This document shows, piece after piece, positions 18,045 to 27,244 of a stretch of 64,000 bases of DNA (position 1 is the stretch's first letter; each line of letters starts with the position of its first letter). The notes beneath the pieces were generated by a model. The model was not told where the DNA came from and searched no databases. It saw nothing but the letters and a program-made list of their open reading frames with translations. Source of the DNA: Haloarcula sp. H-GB4 (GTDB lineage Archaea > Halobacteriota > Halobacteria > Halobacteriales > Haloarculaceae). Made by a program: the position numbers and the translations under genes. The DNA lies in the NCBI RefSeq assembly GCF_030848575.1, contig NZ_JAVDDX010000002.1:1364001-1428000 (forward strand), written 5' to 3'.

Positions 18045-18830
18045 TTACTCCATCTTCTCAAACGTCGTCTCGGCCCACTGGACGGCGTAGTCAGCGCCGT
18101 ACTCCAGATAGGCGTCGGTGTCGAGTGCGGCAAACGGCGCGGGGAGGTCGAGTCCGTGCTTGATGCCGCTGCAGGCAAGTTCGGCGGCCGCGGCGAACTC
18201 CGTCTGGCCCTGTGCGATCTCGCTGGGGAGATCTTCGAGGCGGGGTTGCAGGCGCTCGCCGGCGTCATCCCACGCCGCGTAAAGATCCGGATAGTCATCA
18301 GCCCAGTCGGCGAACTCCGCCCGGGTCTGGAGCCCGAGATACGCCGTATACACCGCTGCTGAAAGCTGGTATCGGGCGTTCGCATCGAGATGGTTCTCTG
18401 TGGCAGCCACGAACTCCGGGTACTGCTCGCCGAAAAAGCCCAGAAAATGCTCGGGTTCGTTGAGACTGACCTCGACGAGCGCCTCGGCGACGAGAAACGA
18501 GACGAAGTCGTCCGGTGAGGTCTCCAGCCGCGGCTTGACGAACACGCAGGGCGGGACCGTCTGGCGCGTCCAGGCGACGCCGCCGTCGCCGGGCATTCCG
18601 ATGGTGAGGTCGTTCCCGATGTACTCCTGTAGCACCTCTGGCGCTGTGGTCGGGAGCCACGCACCGTCGTAGGAAATCTGGTCGAGGCTGTCGGTCACCA
18701 GCAGGAGTTCCTCGGCGACTGCGGGGTCCAGCGTCTCGAAGTCACGGTCGCAGTTCAGTACGAGCGCCTTCGGGGCGTAGGCGTCACGTACGGCCGGCAG
18801 CTCGCCGGCCAGTGAGCGCTCGGTGAACAT
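18045..18830 (-). CDS. Conserved haloarchaeal acidic protein, unknown function
   Basis: A 261-residue, mostly soluble acidic protein (MFTERSLAGELPAVRDAY...) without recognised catalytic motifs. The middle part (DDFVSFLVAEALVEVSLNEPEHFLGFFGEQY) and the tail are helical. The upstream 31-residue gene ends in TAG directly followed by this ATG (TAGATG), so the two are coupled. It converges on the orc gene with a 48-nt gap. Confidence 0.75.
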   Translation of the reverse strand: MFTERSLAGELPAVRDAYAPKALVLNCDRDFETLDPAVAEELLLVTDSLDQISYDGAWLPTTAPEVLQEYIGNDLTIGMPGDGGVAWTRQTVPPCVFVKPRLETSPDDFVSFLVAEALVEVSLNEPEHFLGFFGEQYPEFVAATENHLDANARYQLSAAVYTAYLGLQTRAEFADWADDYPDLYAAWDDAGERLQPRLEDLPSEIAQGQTEFAAAAELACSGIKHGLDLPAPFAALDTDAYLEYGADYAVQWAETTFEKME

Positions 18831-18926
18831 CTACGCCGAGAACAGGACGAGGTTGATGATGATGCCGACCGACAGTAGTGCCGACACGCCGATTGTTCCG
18901 AGGACAATTTTTGTGGCCTTGCTCAT
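18831..18926 (-). CDS. 31-residue single-helix membrane peptide
   Basis: A tiny gene encoding MSKATKIVLGTIGVSALLSV plus a hydrophobic end, ...IINLVLFSA: one membrane helix with a basic N-terminus. Its stop codon abuts the start of the 261-residue gene. A TATA-like GTTTTAATG (minus strand, about 18949-18957) lies about 26 nt upstream, supporting a leaderless start. Confidence 0.65.
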   Translation of the reverse strand: MSKATKIVLGTIGVSALLSVGIIINLVLFSA

Positions 18927-18997
18927 GCCAATGAGTATCTCGGGCCGGACATTAAAACTTGAGAAACGATTTTCGGGATCCGAAGCGAGTATCGAGT

Positions 18998-19384
18998 ATG
19001 CGTCGCGAACGCACTTCGACGGGGACTGCCTGGGAACAGCAGGTTGGCTACTCGCGGGCGATACGCACTGGCGATACTGTCCGTGTCGCCGGCACCATCG
19101 CCACGGACGACGAAGGCGAGGTCGTCGCGCCGGGTGACCCATACGAACAGACGAAACATGCCTTCGGAATCGTCTCGGATGCACTGACAGCCCTTGATGC
19201 CGCTATCGACGACGTGGTCCAGACTCGGATGTACGTCACCGACATCGACAATCAGGAACGGGTCGGCGAGGCCCACAGCGAGTTCTTCGGCGACGTTCGT
19301 CCTGTAGCGACGATGGTTGAAGTGAGCGGGCTGGCAACGCCCGAGGCCGTCGTCGAAGTCGAAGCCGTCGCGCAGGGCGAGTGA
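18998..19384 (+). CDS. Rid family (RidA/YjgF-like) protein
   Basis: A 128-residue protein with the chorismate-mutase-like Rid fold: AGTIATDDEGEVV, then DVVQTRMYVTDI and a C-terminal VVEVEAVA. Canonical RidA hydrolyses reactive enamines/imines using an Arg in a P-A-R-S-C context; here the equivalent stretch reads PVATMVEV, so that Arg appears absent. It is therefore probably a non-deaminase Rid subfamily member. ATG 18998 is preferred to an upstream codon that would cross the shared divergent promoter. Confidence 0.85.
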   Translation: MRRERTSTGTAWEQQVGYSRAIRTGDTVRVAGTIATDDEGEVVAPGDPYEQTKHAFGIVSDALTALDAAIDDVVQTRMYVTDIDNQERVGEAHSEFFGDVRPVATMVEVSGLATPEAVVEVEAVAQGE

Positions 19385-19418
19385 CGCCGTCGAGACGGGT
19401 CGGAGACGACCAGTGGTG

Positions 19419-20888
19419 TCAGTCGTCAGTCGCACCAACGCTCGCCTGTCTGGCAACGTCGCGCCATCCACCGGACCAGAACCGGCCCGCGTTGACCGCA
19501 GCTTTCAGGTAGAAGTCGCCAACGAGTGCAGCGAAGATTGCCGGCAGTCCAATCCCGAGTCCCGGTGAGACGGCGATATTGAGGACCGGAACGGTTACCA
19601 CGAACGACGACGGCAGGGCGAGGGCAGCCACTGGGAGGCGGTAGCAGTAGCCACCCAGAAACGTCCCGTATAGCGGCCAGCGTGTGTCGCCGGCACCCCG
19701 CAGGCTGCCCCGCATCGTCCGGGAGATGGAGAAGCCGGCGACGAGCAGGCCGAACACCCGGACGAACGCCGCCGCCAGGTCGGGGTAGGCGGTCCCGAAC
19801 AGGGCGACGATGGGTCGGGCAAACACCACAAGCAGGGCCGCCACGACGAGCTGGAGAGCAAGCGCGACGCGAAGCGTCTGCCAGCCGTAGGCGGTCGCCT
19901 CTCCTTCGTCCCCAGCACCCAGCGACTGCCCGACCAGCGTCGACGCGGCAGTCGCGTACCCCCACGCCGGCATTAGCGCGAGCAGCATGACCCGGCGGCC
20001 GATGGCATAGGCCGCGAGTGTCGGCGTCCCCAGCACACCGAGAATGAACAGGAACGGGAAGCGGGCGAACGTCTGCAGTAGCCGCATTCCGGACAGCGGG
20101 AGGGCGACACGGACGATTTCGCGCATGAGGTCGGCGCTGAACTGCGTCCCGCCGGGCCGGAGCGTGACGACGTAGCGCCCGGACAGCAACAGTCCGAGGA
20201 AAATCACTGCCGCGAGCGTGTTCGCGATGGCTGTCCCCCACGCCGCACCGGCGATGCCGAATTCGGGGAACGGACCGACGCCGAAGATGAGGATGGCGTT
20301 GAGTGCGACGTTCGTCGGCAGCGTAAGCAGGCGGACGTACATCGGCGTTCGGGTGTCGGCGCTGCCCGCCAGCGCCCGGGCGGCGACCATGCTCCAGAAC
20401 CGTGGGGCCAGCGACAACATCACGATGGCGAGATACGTCGCGCCGAGGCGGATGGTCGCCGGGTCGTCGGTGAGAACCCCAACGAGTAGTTCCGGATAGC
20501 GCCAGCAGAGTACCGACAGCGGCAGGGAGACGAGCAACGCGATCCACAGCGACTGTTTGACCGCGAGGTTTGCACGCTCCGGCTGATCGGCCCCCTGCAG
20601 CCGCGAGACGACGCTTATTGTCCCAGAGGAGACTGCCAGTGAGAGCCCAAACCCGACGAAGTAGTACTGGAAGCCGAGTTCGAGGCCAGCGATGGCCGCG
20701 TCACCGAGCGCCAGACCGACCATCAGGAAGTCGGCGAGACGCAAGAGGATGCGGAGGCCGCCCGTGACCATCACCGGCGCGGCGAGGTCGGTCGCGGTCG
20801 TCGCCTTCTCTTGATCGACGAGGCCTGCACTGGCCAGCAATGCGGGGAACGCAGTCAGCAAGCGGCGGAGGGGACCACCAGTCGACAT
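19419..20888 (-). CDS. MATE family efflux transporter
   Basis: A 489-residue membrane protein with about 12 helices in two homologous halves. Typical MATE segments include ILLRLADFLMVGLALGDAAI, GVLTDDPATIRLGATYL and the loop FRGSLRGAGDT-like stretch MRGSLRGAGDTRWP. MATE proteins export cations, drugs or metabolites in exchange for Na+ or H+; Na+ coupling is likely in a halophile (inference). Start ATG 20888 fits the family; it diverges from the MaoC-like gene. Confidence 0.88.
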   Translation of the reverse strand: MSTGGPLRRLLTAFPALLASAGLVDQEKATTATDLAAPVMVTGGLRILLRLADFLMVGLALGDAAIAGLELGFQYYFVGFGLSLAVSSGTISVVSRLQGADQPERANLAVKQSLWIALLVSLPLSVLCWRYPELLVGVLTDDPATIRLGATYLAIVMLSLAPRFWSMVAARALAGSADTRTPMYVRLLTLPTNVALNAILIFGVGPFPEFGIAGAAWGTAIANTLAAVIFLGLLLSGRYVVTLRPGGTQFSADLMREIVRVALPLSGMRLLQTFARFPFLFILGVLGTPTLAAYAIGRRVMLLALMPAWGYATAASTLVGQSLGAGDEGEATAYGWQTLRVALALQLVVAALLVVFARPIVALFGTAYPDLAAAFVRVFGLLVAGFSISRTMRGSLRGAGDTRWPLYGTFLGGYCYRLPVAALALPSSFVVTVPVLNIAVSPGLGIGLPAIFAALVGDFYLKAAVNAGRFWSGGWRDVARQASVGATDD

Positions 20889-20972
20889 CGCTCTGACTTG
20901 GGGAGCCCAGCCCCCTGTGGGTTTCGGGACGGGGCCGTGGCTTTTTGCCACAAAGCGCCGACAGCCAAGCAT

Positions 20973-21419
20973 ATGCCTCCCGTCGAAGTCGGCGAGACGT
21001 TCACCGAGACGCGGACGTTCCGGCCCGAAGATGTCGACCAGTTCGCCGCGCTCTCCGGAGACGACCAGCCCCGCCACACGGAGCCTGATGGAGACGGCCG
21101 GCGGATGGTCCAGGGGTTGCTCACCGCGTCACTGTTGACCAGCATCGGCGGTGATCTGGAAGTGCTTGCCTCGCGGATGGACCTGCAGTTCCAGCGCCCG
21201 GTGTACACCGGCGAGACGCTGGTCTGTGAACTAACGGTCGTGGACGTTGATCTGGATGTCGAGGGCGGCGTCGCTCTCGTGGGTGATGTGGCTGTCCGGC
21301 GCATCAATTGCGGCGTTGACTCCGGTCAGGCCGACACAGCCGCGGCGAAGCAGGCTGACGGCGACACCGCTGGAACCGTCGTGCTTGAAGCGACTGTCGA
21401 AGGAATAATCAGGGAATGA
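20973..21419 (+). CDS. MaoC-like hotdog-fold hydratase
   Basis: A 148-residue hotdog protein. The hydratase-2 motif D-x4-AALSGDDQPRH (near residues 18-32) carries the Asp and His that add water to enoyl-CoA, and RMVQGLLTASLL forms the central helix. The C-terminal region DSGQADTAAAKQADGD is a low-complexity insertion. It is likely an (R)-enoyl-CoA hydratase or related acyl-CoA enzyme. Its 3' end overlaps the convergent ferredoxin gene by 11 nt. A second MaoC-like protein, PhaJ, lies in the PHA cluster. Confidence 0.83.
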   Translation: MPPVEVGETFTETRTFRPEDVDQFAALSGDDQPRHTEPDGDGRRMVQGLLTASLLTSIGGDLEVLASRMDLQFQRPVYTGETLVCELTVVDVDLDVEGGVALVGDVAVRRINCGVDSGQADTAAAKQADGDTAGTVVLEATVEGIIRE

Positions 21420-21654
21420 GCTGTTCGCCGTCGTCGTCGTAGAGTGTGATGGCGTCGACTGGACAGGACCGGGCGGCAAACTTCGCGTCCAGTTCGGCGT
21501 CATCTGGGACCTCCCGAACGAACACGTCCGCTTCCTGTTCCTCACTGTCCGCCAGCACCGCTTTGCCGGCGTCCTCGTCGCGCTCGAAGGCGTCCCACTC
21601 CGCGACACACTGGAACATCCCGATACAGGTGTCGTAGTCGTACTCGACTCGCAT
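21409..21654 (-). CDS. Single-cluster ferredoxin, probably [3Fe-4S]
   Basis: An 81-residue ferredoxin. Cluster ligands: CIGMFQC (residues 10-16) and SCPVDAI near residue 63. The middle Cys of the usual CxxCxxC is Met here, so only three Cys ligands are available and a [3Fe-4S] cluster is expected. It presumably carries electrons for an unidentified partner; related ferredoxins in other organisms serve P450s or reductases. Confidence 0.88.
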   Translation of the reverse strand: MRVEYDYDTCIGMFQCVAEWDAFERDEDAGKAVLADSEEQEADVFVREVPDDAELDAKFAARSCPVDAITLYDDDGEQLIP

Positions 21655-21769
21655 ACCTCGTGTTGGCCGCTCGCGGGCAAAGGCGTTCCCCTCGGGACTC
21701 GATGCGCTAGTGGACCGACACGGTTGCAGTGCGACAGTTTAAATCGGGGCAGGACCCAAGCGGGGTGTA

Positions 21770-24172
21770 ATGGACGTTGCGGACCTGCCGGGCGTGCCCG
21801 AGTGGCTCCCGGACCACCTGCGCGACGACGGCATCGAGGAGCTGTACCCGCCACAGGCCGAGGCCGTCGAGGCCGGGGTCACCGAGGGGGAGAATCTGGT
21901 TGCGTCGATTCCGACGGCGAGCGGGAAGACCCTCATCGCCGAGCTAGCGATGCTCTCCTCGGTTGCCCGCGGCGGGAAAGCGCTGTACATCGTTCCACTG
22001 CGAGCGCTGGCCAGCGAGAAGCAGGCTGACTTCGAGGAGTTTGAGCAGTACGGCCTCGACATCGGCGTCTCGACGGGGAACTACGAATCCGAGGGCGGAT
22101 GGCTCGCGGACAAGGACATCGTCGTCGCCACCAGCGAGAAAGTGGACTCGCTGGTCCGGAACGACGCGCCCTGGATCGAGGACCTCACCTGCGTCGTCAC
22201 TGACGAGGTCCACCTCGTCGATGACGGCGAACGGGGGCCGACACTGGAGGTGACGCTGGCCAAGCTCCGCCGGCTCAATCCTAACTTACAGACCGTCGCG
22301 CTGTCGGCAACTATCGGCAACGCCGAGGCGCTGGCGACGTGGCTCGACGCGGGGCTCGTCGACTCTGACTGGCGGCCAATCGACCTCCAGAAGGGAGTCC
22401 ACTACGGGCAGGCACTGCACCTCGAAGACGGGAGCCAACAACGCCTCTCGGTGCAGAACAACGAGAAGCAGACCGCGGCTATCGTCCGCGATACGCTGGA
22501 AGACGACGGGTCGACGCTGGTGTTCGTCAACTCCCGGCGCAACGCCGAGGCGGCGGCGGGCCGGCTGGCGAACACTGTCCGGCCCCACCTCAGTGCCGAG
22601 GAGCGGGACCAGTTGGCTGATATCGCCGAGGAGATCCGGGACGTGAGCGACACGGAAACAAGCGACGACCTCGCGGACGCCGTTGCGGACGGGGCGGCGT
22701 TCCACCACGCCGGCCTCTCACGGGGCCACCGCGAACTCGTCGAGGAGGCTTTCCGGGACCGGCTGGTGAAGGTCGTCTGTGCGACGCCGACGCTCGCGGC
22801 CGGGGTCAACACGCCCTCCCGGCGCGTCGTCGTCCGCGACTGGCGGCGGTACGACGGCTCGGCCGGCGGGATGGCCCCGCTGTCGGTGCTTGAAGTGCAC
22901 CAGATGATGGGCCGGGCTGGCCGCCCGGGGCTCGACCCCTACGGCGAGGCGGTACTCATCGCCTCTAGCCACGACGAAGTGGACGAACTGTTCGAACGCT
23001 ACGTCTGGGCCGATCCGGAACCGGTCCGGTCGAAACTCGCGGCCGAACCGGCCCTGCGGACTCACATCCTCGCGACCGTCGCCTCTGGCTTTGCGCGCTC
23101 GCGTGAGGGACTGCTTGAGTTCCTCGAACAGACGCTGTACGCCAGCCAGACCGACGACAGCGGCCAACTCGAACGCGTCGTCGATGACGTACTCACGTAC
23201 CTCCAGCGCAATGACTTCTTAGAAATCGAAGCTGGCGAACTCGACGCTACCTCGCTGGGCCACACCGTCTCGCGGCTCTATCTGGACCCGATGAGCGCCG
23301 CCGAAATCGTCGACGGCCTGCGGGACTGGGAACGGGGTGCCAGCGATAGTACCTCGGCCAGCGGGTCGCCGGCCGAGACGCCCGCGGAGCCGCCGGCTGA
23401 CAGCGGCTTCACAACCGCCAGCGAACTCGCTGAGGACGCTGACGAGAGCGACGACGCTGACAGGGACCCGGACGACATCTCCGCACTGGGCCTGTACCAT
23501 CTCGTCTCGCGGACGCCGGATATGTACCAGCTCTATCTCCGCTCGGGCGACCGTGAGGAGTACGAAATGGAACTGTTCGAGCGCGAGGAAGAACTGCTTG
23601 GACCTACGCCGTCGGAGTTCGAGGAGGGCCGCTTCGAGGACTGGCTCTCGGCGCTAAAGACCGCTCGTCTGCTCGAAGACTGGGCCACGGAGGTCGACGA
23701 GGCGACCATCACGGAGCGGTACGGCGTCGGCCCAGGTGACATCCGCGGGAAGGTCGAGACGGCCCAGTGGCTGCTTGGGGCCGCCGAATCGCTGGCCAGT
23801 GAGGTCGATCTGAACGCCGCGCGGGCCATCAGTGAGGCCCGCATTCGCGTCGAACACGGCGTCCGAGAGGAACTGGTCGACTTGGCCGGCGTCCGCGGCG
23901 TCGGCCGCAAACGCGCACGACGGCTGTTCCAGGCCAGCATCACCGACCGCGCACAGCTCCGAGATGCGGACAAGGCTGTCGTGCTGGCGGCGCTCCGAGG
24001 CCGCCGGAAGACGGCCGAGAACGTGCTGGAGAACGCCGGCCACCGGGACCCGTCGATGGAGGGCGTCGAGCCCGCGCCCGACGTGTCTGTTGACCTTGAC
24101 GGCGGTGCAGATGGCGACACGAACGCCGAATCGACAGCCAATGATGATCAGTCCAGTCTGGGTGATTTCTGA
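21770..24172 (+). CDS. hel308: Hel308-type superfamily 2 DNA helicase
   Basis: An 800-residue 3'-5' helicase that acts at stalled forks. Motif [11 protein letters not shown], motif II DEVH, motif III LSATIGN, motif [10 protein letters not shown], then winged-helix and ratchet domains and a C-terminal HhH ([16 protein letters not shown]). An acidic insertion (about residues 525-565) splits the ratchet region. The last seven residues, QSSLGDF, match a PCNA-interacting (PIP) peptide. A TATA-like AGTTTAAAT lies about 30 nt upstream. It overlaps cgi121 by one base. Confidence 0.95.
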   Translation: MDVADLPGVPEWLPDHLRDDGIEELYPPQAEAVEAGVTEGENLVASIPTASGKTLIAELAMLSSVARGGKALYIVPLRALASEKQADFEEFEQYGLDIGVSTGNYESEGGWLADKDIVVATSEKVDSLVRNDAPWIEDLTCVVTDEVHLVDDGERGPTLEVTLAKLRRLNPNLQTVALSATIGNAEALATWLDAGLVDSDWRPIDLQKGVHYGQALHLEDGSQQRLSVQNNEKQTAAIVRDTLEDDGSTLVFVNSRRNAEAAAGRLANTVRPHLSAEERDQLADIAEEIRDVSDTETSDDLADAVADGAAFHHAGLSRGHRELVEEAFRDRLVKVVCATPTLAAGVNTPSRRVVVRDWRRYDGSAGGMAPLSVLEVHQMMGRAGRPGLDPYGEAVLIASSHDEVDELFERYVWADPEPVRSKLAAEPALRTHILATVASGFARSREGLLEFLEQTLYASQTDDSGQLERVVDDVLTYLQRNDFLEIEAGELDATSLGHTVSRLYLDPMSAAEIVDGLRDWERGASDSTSASGSPAETPAEPPADSGFTTASELAEDADESDDADRDPDDISALGLYHLVSRTPDMYQLYLRSGDREEYEMELFEREEELLGPTPSEFEEGRFEDWLSALKTARLLEDWATEVDEATITERYGVGPGDIRGKVETAQWLLGAAESLASEVDLNAARAISEARIRVEHGVREELVDLAGVRGVGRKRARRLFQASITDRAQLRDADKAVVLAALRGRRKTAENVLENAGHRDPSMEGVEPAPDVSVDLDGGADGDTNAESTANDDQSSLGDF

Positions 24173-24699
24173 TGCGGGTCGTCGAAGGCACTGCCGAAAT
24201 CGACGACGTGGGCACGTTCGTGGAGACGCTTAGTGAAATTGGCGACAGCCACGGCGTCACGGTGCAGGCGTTCGACGCCCGCTACGTCGTAGACCGCGCC
24301 CATCTCGAACTGGCCGTCGAACTCGCGACCCGGGCTCACGACCGCGGCGACGCTATCGCCGAGGATTTCGGTGTTGAAATCCTGCTGTACGCGGCCGGCC
24401 GCCGCCAGATCAACCGCGCGCTGACGATGGGTGTCAGCGAGGGGGCCTGTCCCGTCGTCGCGGTCGTTGTCGACCACGAACGGACGGATACTCACGTCGG
24501 AAAAAGCGAACAGAACGGTATCGAGGCAGCCGAAGACGACGTTCGTGAGGCGCTTACGGCTGCAGCCACCCTGGGCGAGTACGACGCGGACCGCGTCCGG
24601 TCGTTCTTCGATGTGACGGACACTGAACTCGCCGCGACGGCCGGCGACCTTCCCGACGCCGTTCGGGAGCGTGTGGCGTTGCTCCCGGTCGAGAAGTAA
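24172..24699 (+). CDS. cgi121: KEOPS complex subunit Cgi121
   Basis: A 175-residue protein of the Cgi121/TPRKB family, the KEOPS subunit that binds tRNA 3' ends for N6-threonylcarbamoyladenosine synthesis. Family features include VQAFDARYVVDRAHLELAVE, LLYAAGRRQINRAL, and VSEGACPVVAV. The start overlaps the hel308 stop (TGATG), so the two are translationally coupled. Confidence 0.9.
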   Translation: MRVVEGTAEIDDVGTFVETLSEIGDSHGVTVQAFDARYVVDRAHLELAVELATRAHDRGDAIAEDFGVEILLYAAGRRQINRALTMGVSEGACPVVAVVVDHERTDTHVGKSEQNGIEAAEDDVREALTAAATLGEYDADRVRSFFDVTDTELAATAGDLPDAVRERVALLPVEK

Positions 24700-24737
24700 C
24701 AGCAGTATTTTTGACGACGGCTGTGTTAGTTGCACAC

Positions 24738-25025
24738 ATGGATCCACAGCGGACGGCACGGCAGCGGGCCAGTGAGCGCGCCCGCCGGGTTGCGGCGACG
24801 GTCGACTGCACCACCGGTGTGGCCGCGTACCCGGTCCGCGTGGAGGAACTGGCAGACGAATACGGCAGCGCCGCCCCACCCGCAGAGGATCTTTCGGCCG
24901 CAATCGAGCGCAGTACCGACGGCGAGTTCGACTCGCCGACGGAAGTCCGGGCGGCCATCCAGCAGGTGACACCACAGGACAGCGCCCGCACAGAGGCGAC
25001 GTTCGACGAGCGCGAGCAGTCGTGA
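24738..25025 (+). CDS. Small acidic haloarchaeal protein (YPV-xx-EEL type)
   Basis: A 95-residue protein with YPVRVEELADEYG, then DLSAAIERS and EFDSPTEVRAAI. The same order of motifs is seen in the protein at 58393-58680, so the two look like distant members of one haloarchaeal family. Function unknown. Start ATG 24738 (MDPQRTARQRASE). Its stop overlaps the next start in GTGA, so it is coupled to the Old Yellow Enzyme homologue. Confidence 0.72.
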   Translation: MDPQRTARQRASERARRVAATVDCTTGVAAYPVRVEELADEYGSAAPPAEDLSAAIERSTDGEFDSPTEVRAAIQQVTPQDSARTEATFDEREQS

Positions 25026-26326
25026 CCGCGCTGGAGACGCCGCTGCAGATCGGTGGCATCGAGGTTCCCAACCGACTGTATCGTGCACCGGTACTGGAGT
25101 GTGCGGGCAACGGCGCGGCCGCCGTCGACACGCTTATCGACGAACTCGAACCGACGGCAGCCTCCGGTGTCGGCCTCCTCTTCCAGGGGGCGAGTATCGT
25201 CACCGACCGTGGCGGTTGTGCCGCGCCGAACATGACGCGGGTTCACGACCCGGCCTTCGTCGAGCGCCTTGAACGGCTCACCGGGACGATTCACGACCAC
25301 GGCGGTCGCATTTTCTTGCAACTGGCCCACGGCGGCCTCCGGAGCATGGCAACGTGGCACGTCGAATACCGCGAGACCCATCCGGACCAGCGCCAGCTCG
25401 CTGTCAGCCGCCCGCCTTGGCAACTCCGGGCGCTTGACCGGCTTGGCCTGATTTCGCTCCAGCCGGATGTGCTCTCGACGAACGAGGTATGGGAACTGGC
25501 CGAGCAGTTCGGGCGCTGTGCCGGCTACGCCGTTGACGCGGGCTACGATGGTATCCACCTCTCGGCGGCGAACATGAGCCTGATCCAGCAGTTCCTCTCG
25601 CCGTTCTACAACCGCCGGAGCGACGAGTTCCGGGACGGCGTTCGGTTCCTCGAAGCAATCCACAACGCCGTTCGGGAACACGCCGGCAATGTGCCACTGG
25701 TCACGAAAGTTCCAGCCGAGACCGCTGCGCCGAGTTTCGTTCGAAGGCACCTAATTCGGAGAGATGGCGTAGCCATTGCGACTCGAGCGGCGGCCATCGG
25801 CTATGACGGGCTTGTTCCAGTCGAAGTGTCCCCGTTCTGGGACATGAGCATCGTCCGCGGCGCGTTCCCGGATCGGGCCTGGGACGCCAGCGATCTACAG
25901 GACGACTACGCAGCGGTCTTCGGTGGCCGACTACGAGCGCGTGCCGTTCAGTTGCTTAACCGCCTGCAGGCCCGCCGTTTCAGCCACGACCCGGGCTGGA
26001 ACGCCGACTTCTGTCGGGCGGTCCGTGAGCGCGTGAATGTACCAGTATTGCTCGAAGGTGGGCTCCGAACACGTGCCGACTGTGACCGGTATCTCGGAGC
26101 AACTGGAGCGACCCCCGCCGCAGACGCGGTCGGGATGGCCCGCCCGTTCTACGCCGAACCGCGACTCGGCGCGCGCCTGCTCGACGGCGCGGACGCGCTG
26201 TGTGAGAGTTGTAACAACTGTACCATCCCGCAGGTCACCGGCGAACCAGGTCGCTGTCGAACGCCAGCTATTGTCCGCGAACAGGCCCGACTCCGGCAGG
26301 ATGGTGCGTACGAGCGGCCCGAGTAA
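25022..26326 (+). CDS. Old Yellow Enzyme family oxidoreductase with Fe-S site
   Basis: A 434-residue FMN-dependent TIM-barrel protein: IGGIEVPNRLYRAP at the start, FLQLAHGGLRS, GYDGIHLSAANMSLIQQFLSP, and phosphate-binding LEGGLRTRADCDRYL. Near the C-terminus CESCNNC plus a later Cys (GRC) match the [4Fe-4S] ligands of 2,4-dienoyl-CoA reductase-type enzymes, but the FAD/NAD(P)H domain of those enzymes is absent. The electron donor is thus unclear. It starts with GTG, overlapping the previous stop. Confidence 0.85.
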   Translation: MTALETPLQIGGIEVPNRLYRAPVLECAGNGAAAVDTLIDELEPTAASGVGLLFQGASIVTDRGGCAAPNMTRVHDPAFVERLERLTGTIHDHGGRIFLQLAHGGLRSMATWHVEYRETHPDQRQLAVSRPPWQLRALDRLGLISLQPDVLSTNEVWELAEQFGRCAGYAVDAGYDGIHLSAANMSLIQQFLSPFYNRRSDEFRDGVRFLEAIHNAVREHAGNVPLVTKVPAETAAPSFVRRHLIRRDGVAIATRAAAIGYDGLVPVEVSPFWDMSIVRGAFPDRAWDASDLQDDYAAVFGGRLRARAVQLLNRLQARRFSHDPGWNADFCRAVRERVNVPVLLEGGLRTRADCDRYLGATGATPAADAVGMARPFYAEPRLGARLLDGADALCESCNNCTIPQVTGEPGRCRTPAIVREQARLRQDGAYERPE

Positions 26327-26395
26327 CCCATTTTGGTACTGCTGCTGTCATAACTGGGCCGATACAAAGGCTCATACGCGCTCGGTCCCGAACGA

Positions 26396-27244
26396 ATGCC
26401 GATGACTACAGGGATTTCGTCCGAACACGTCGAACTGTCCGTCGACGGCGAGGACGTTGACATTCACTACCGGACCGGTGGCGAGGGGCCGCCGATGGTG
26501 TTTCTCCACGGTATCGGGCTGGACGCTGCGACCGTCTCGTGGCGACACGCGCTGCCCGCACTTGTGCCGGAGCGAACGGTGTATGCGCTCGACTTGCCGG
26601 GCCACGGCGACAGTGACAAGCCCGACCGAACGTACACGACCGACTACTATCTTGAGACGCTGTCCGAGTTTCTCGATGCGCTCGCCATCGAGGAACCCGC
26701 ACTGGCTGGCCTCTCGATGGGCGGCGCAGTCGCGCTCGGCCACGCGCTCGATGGCGGCCCCGTCGAGCGACTGGTGTTGGTCGACAGCTATGGGCTGGGT
26801 GCCGATGCCTACTGGCGAACGGCGGCCAGTAGCGTCCTACAGACGCCGATCCTCGGTAACATGCTCTGGCAGGGCGTAGGGTCGTCCCAATCAGCTATCC
26901 GGAACAGTCTCCGCAGTATGGGTCCCGGCGAGCCGCCCCAGCAACTGGTCGAGGATGTTGACAGCGCTGTCGACCGACAGACCGTCCGGGCGATGCGGCG
27001 CTGGCAGCGTAGCGAGTTCCGGTGGTCTGGCTTCCGGACTGACTACTCCGACCGGTTAGCAGAAATAGACGTGCCGACGATGCTGATTCATGGGGCTGTT
27101 GACCCACTGCTCCCCCGTCGATGGTCCGAGCAGGCTGCTGGGACGGTCACTGACAGCACGCTGAAAATCTTCGAGAACTGCGGGCACTGTCCGCCGCGGG
27201 AACACCCCGACCGTTTCAACCGGGCCGTTCGAGCGTTCTGCTGA
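26396..27244 (+). CDS. Alpha/beta hydrolase
   Basis: A 282-residue alpha/beta hydrolase: MVFLHGIGLDAAT (oxyanion), DLPGHGDSDKP, nucleophile elbow GLSMGG, acid in IHGAVDPLLP and His in NCGHCPPREHP. It resembles small-molecule esterases and C-C hydrolases; the substrate is unknown. It starts at ATG 26396 or 26402 (MTTGIS), and abuts the convergent phaJ gene without a gap. Confidence 0.85.
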   Translation: MPMTTGISSEHVELSVDGEDVDIHYRTGGEGPPMVFLHGIGLDAATVSWRHALPALVPERTVYALDLPGHGDSDKPDRTYTTDYYLETLSEFLDALAIEEPALAGLSMGGAVALGHALDGGPVERLVLVDSYGLGADAYWRTAASSVLQTPILGNMLWQGVGSSQSAIRNSLRSMGPGEPPQQLVEDVDSAVDRQTVRAMRRWQRSEFRWSGFRTDYSDRLAEIDVPTMLIHGAVDPLLPRRWSEQAAGTVTDSTLKIFENCGHCPPREHPDRFNRAVRAFC

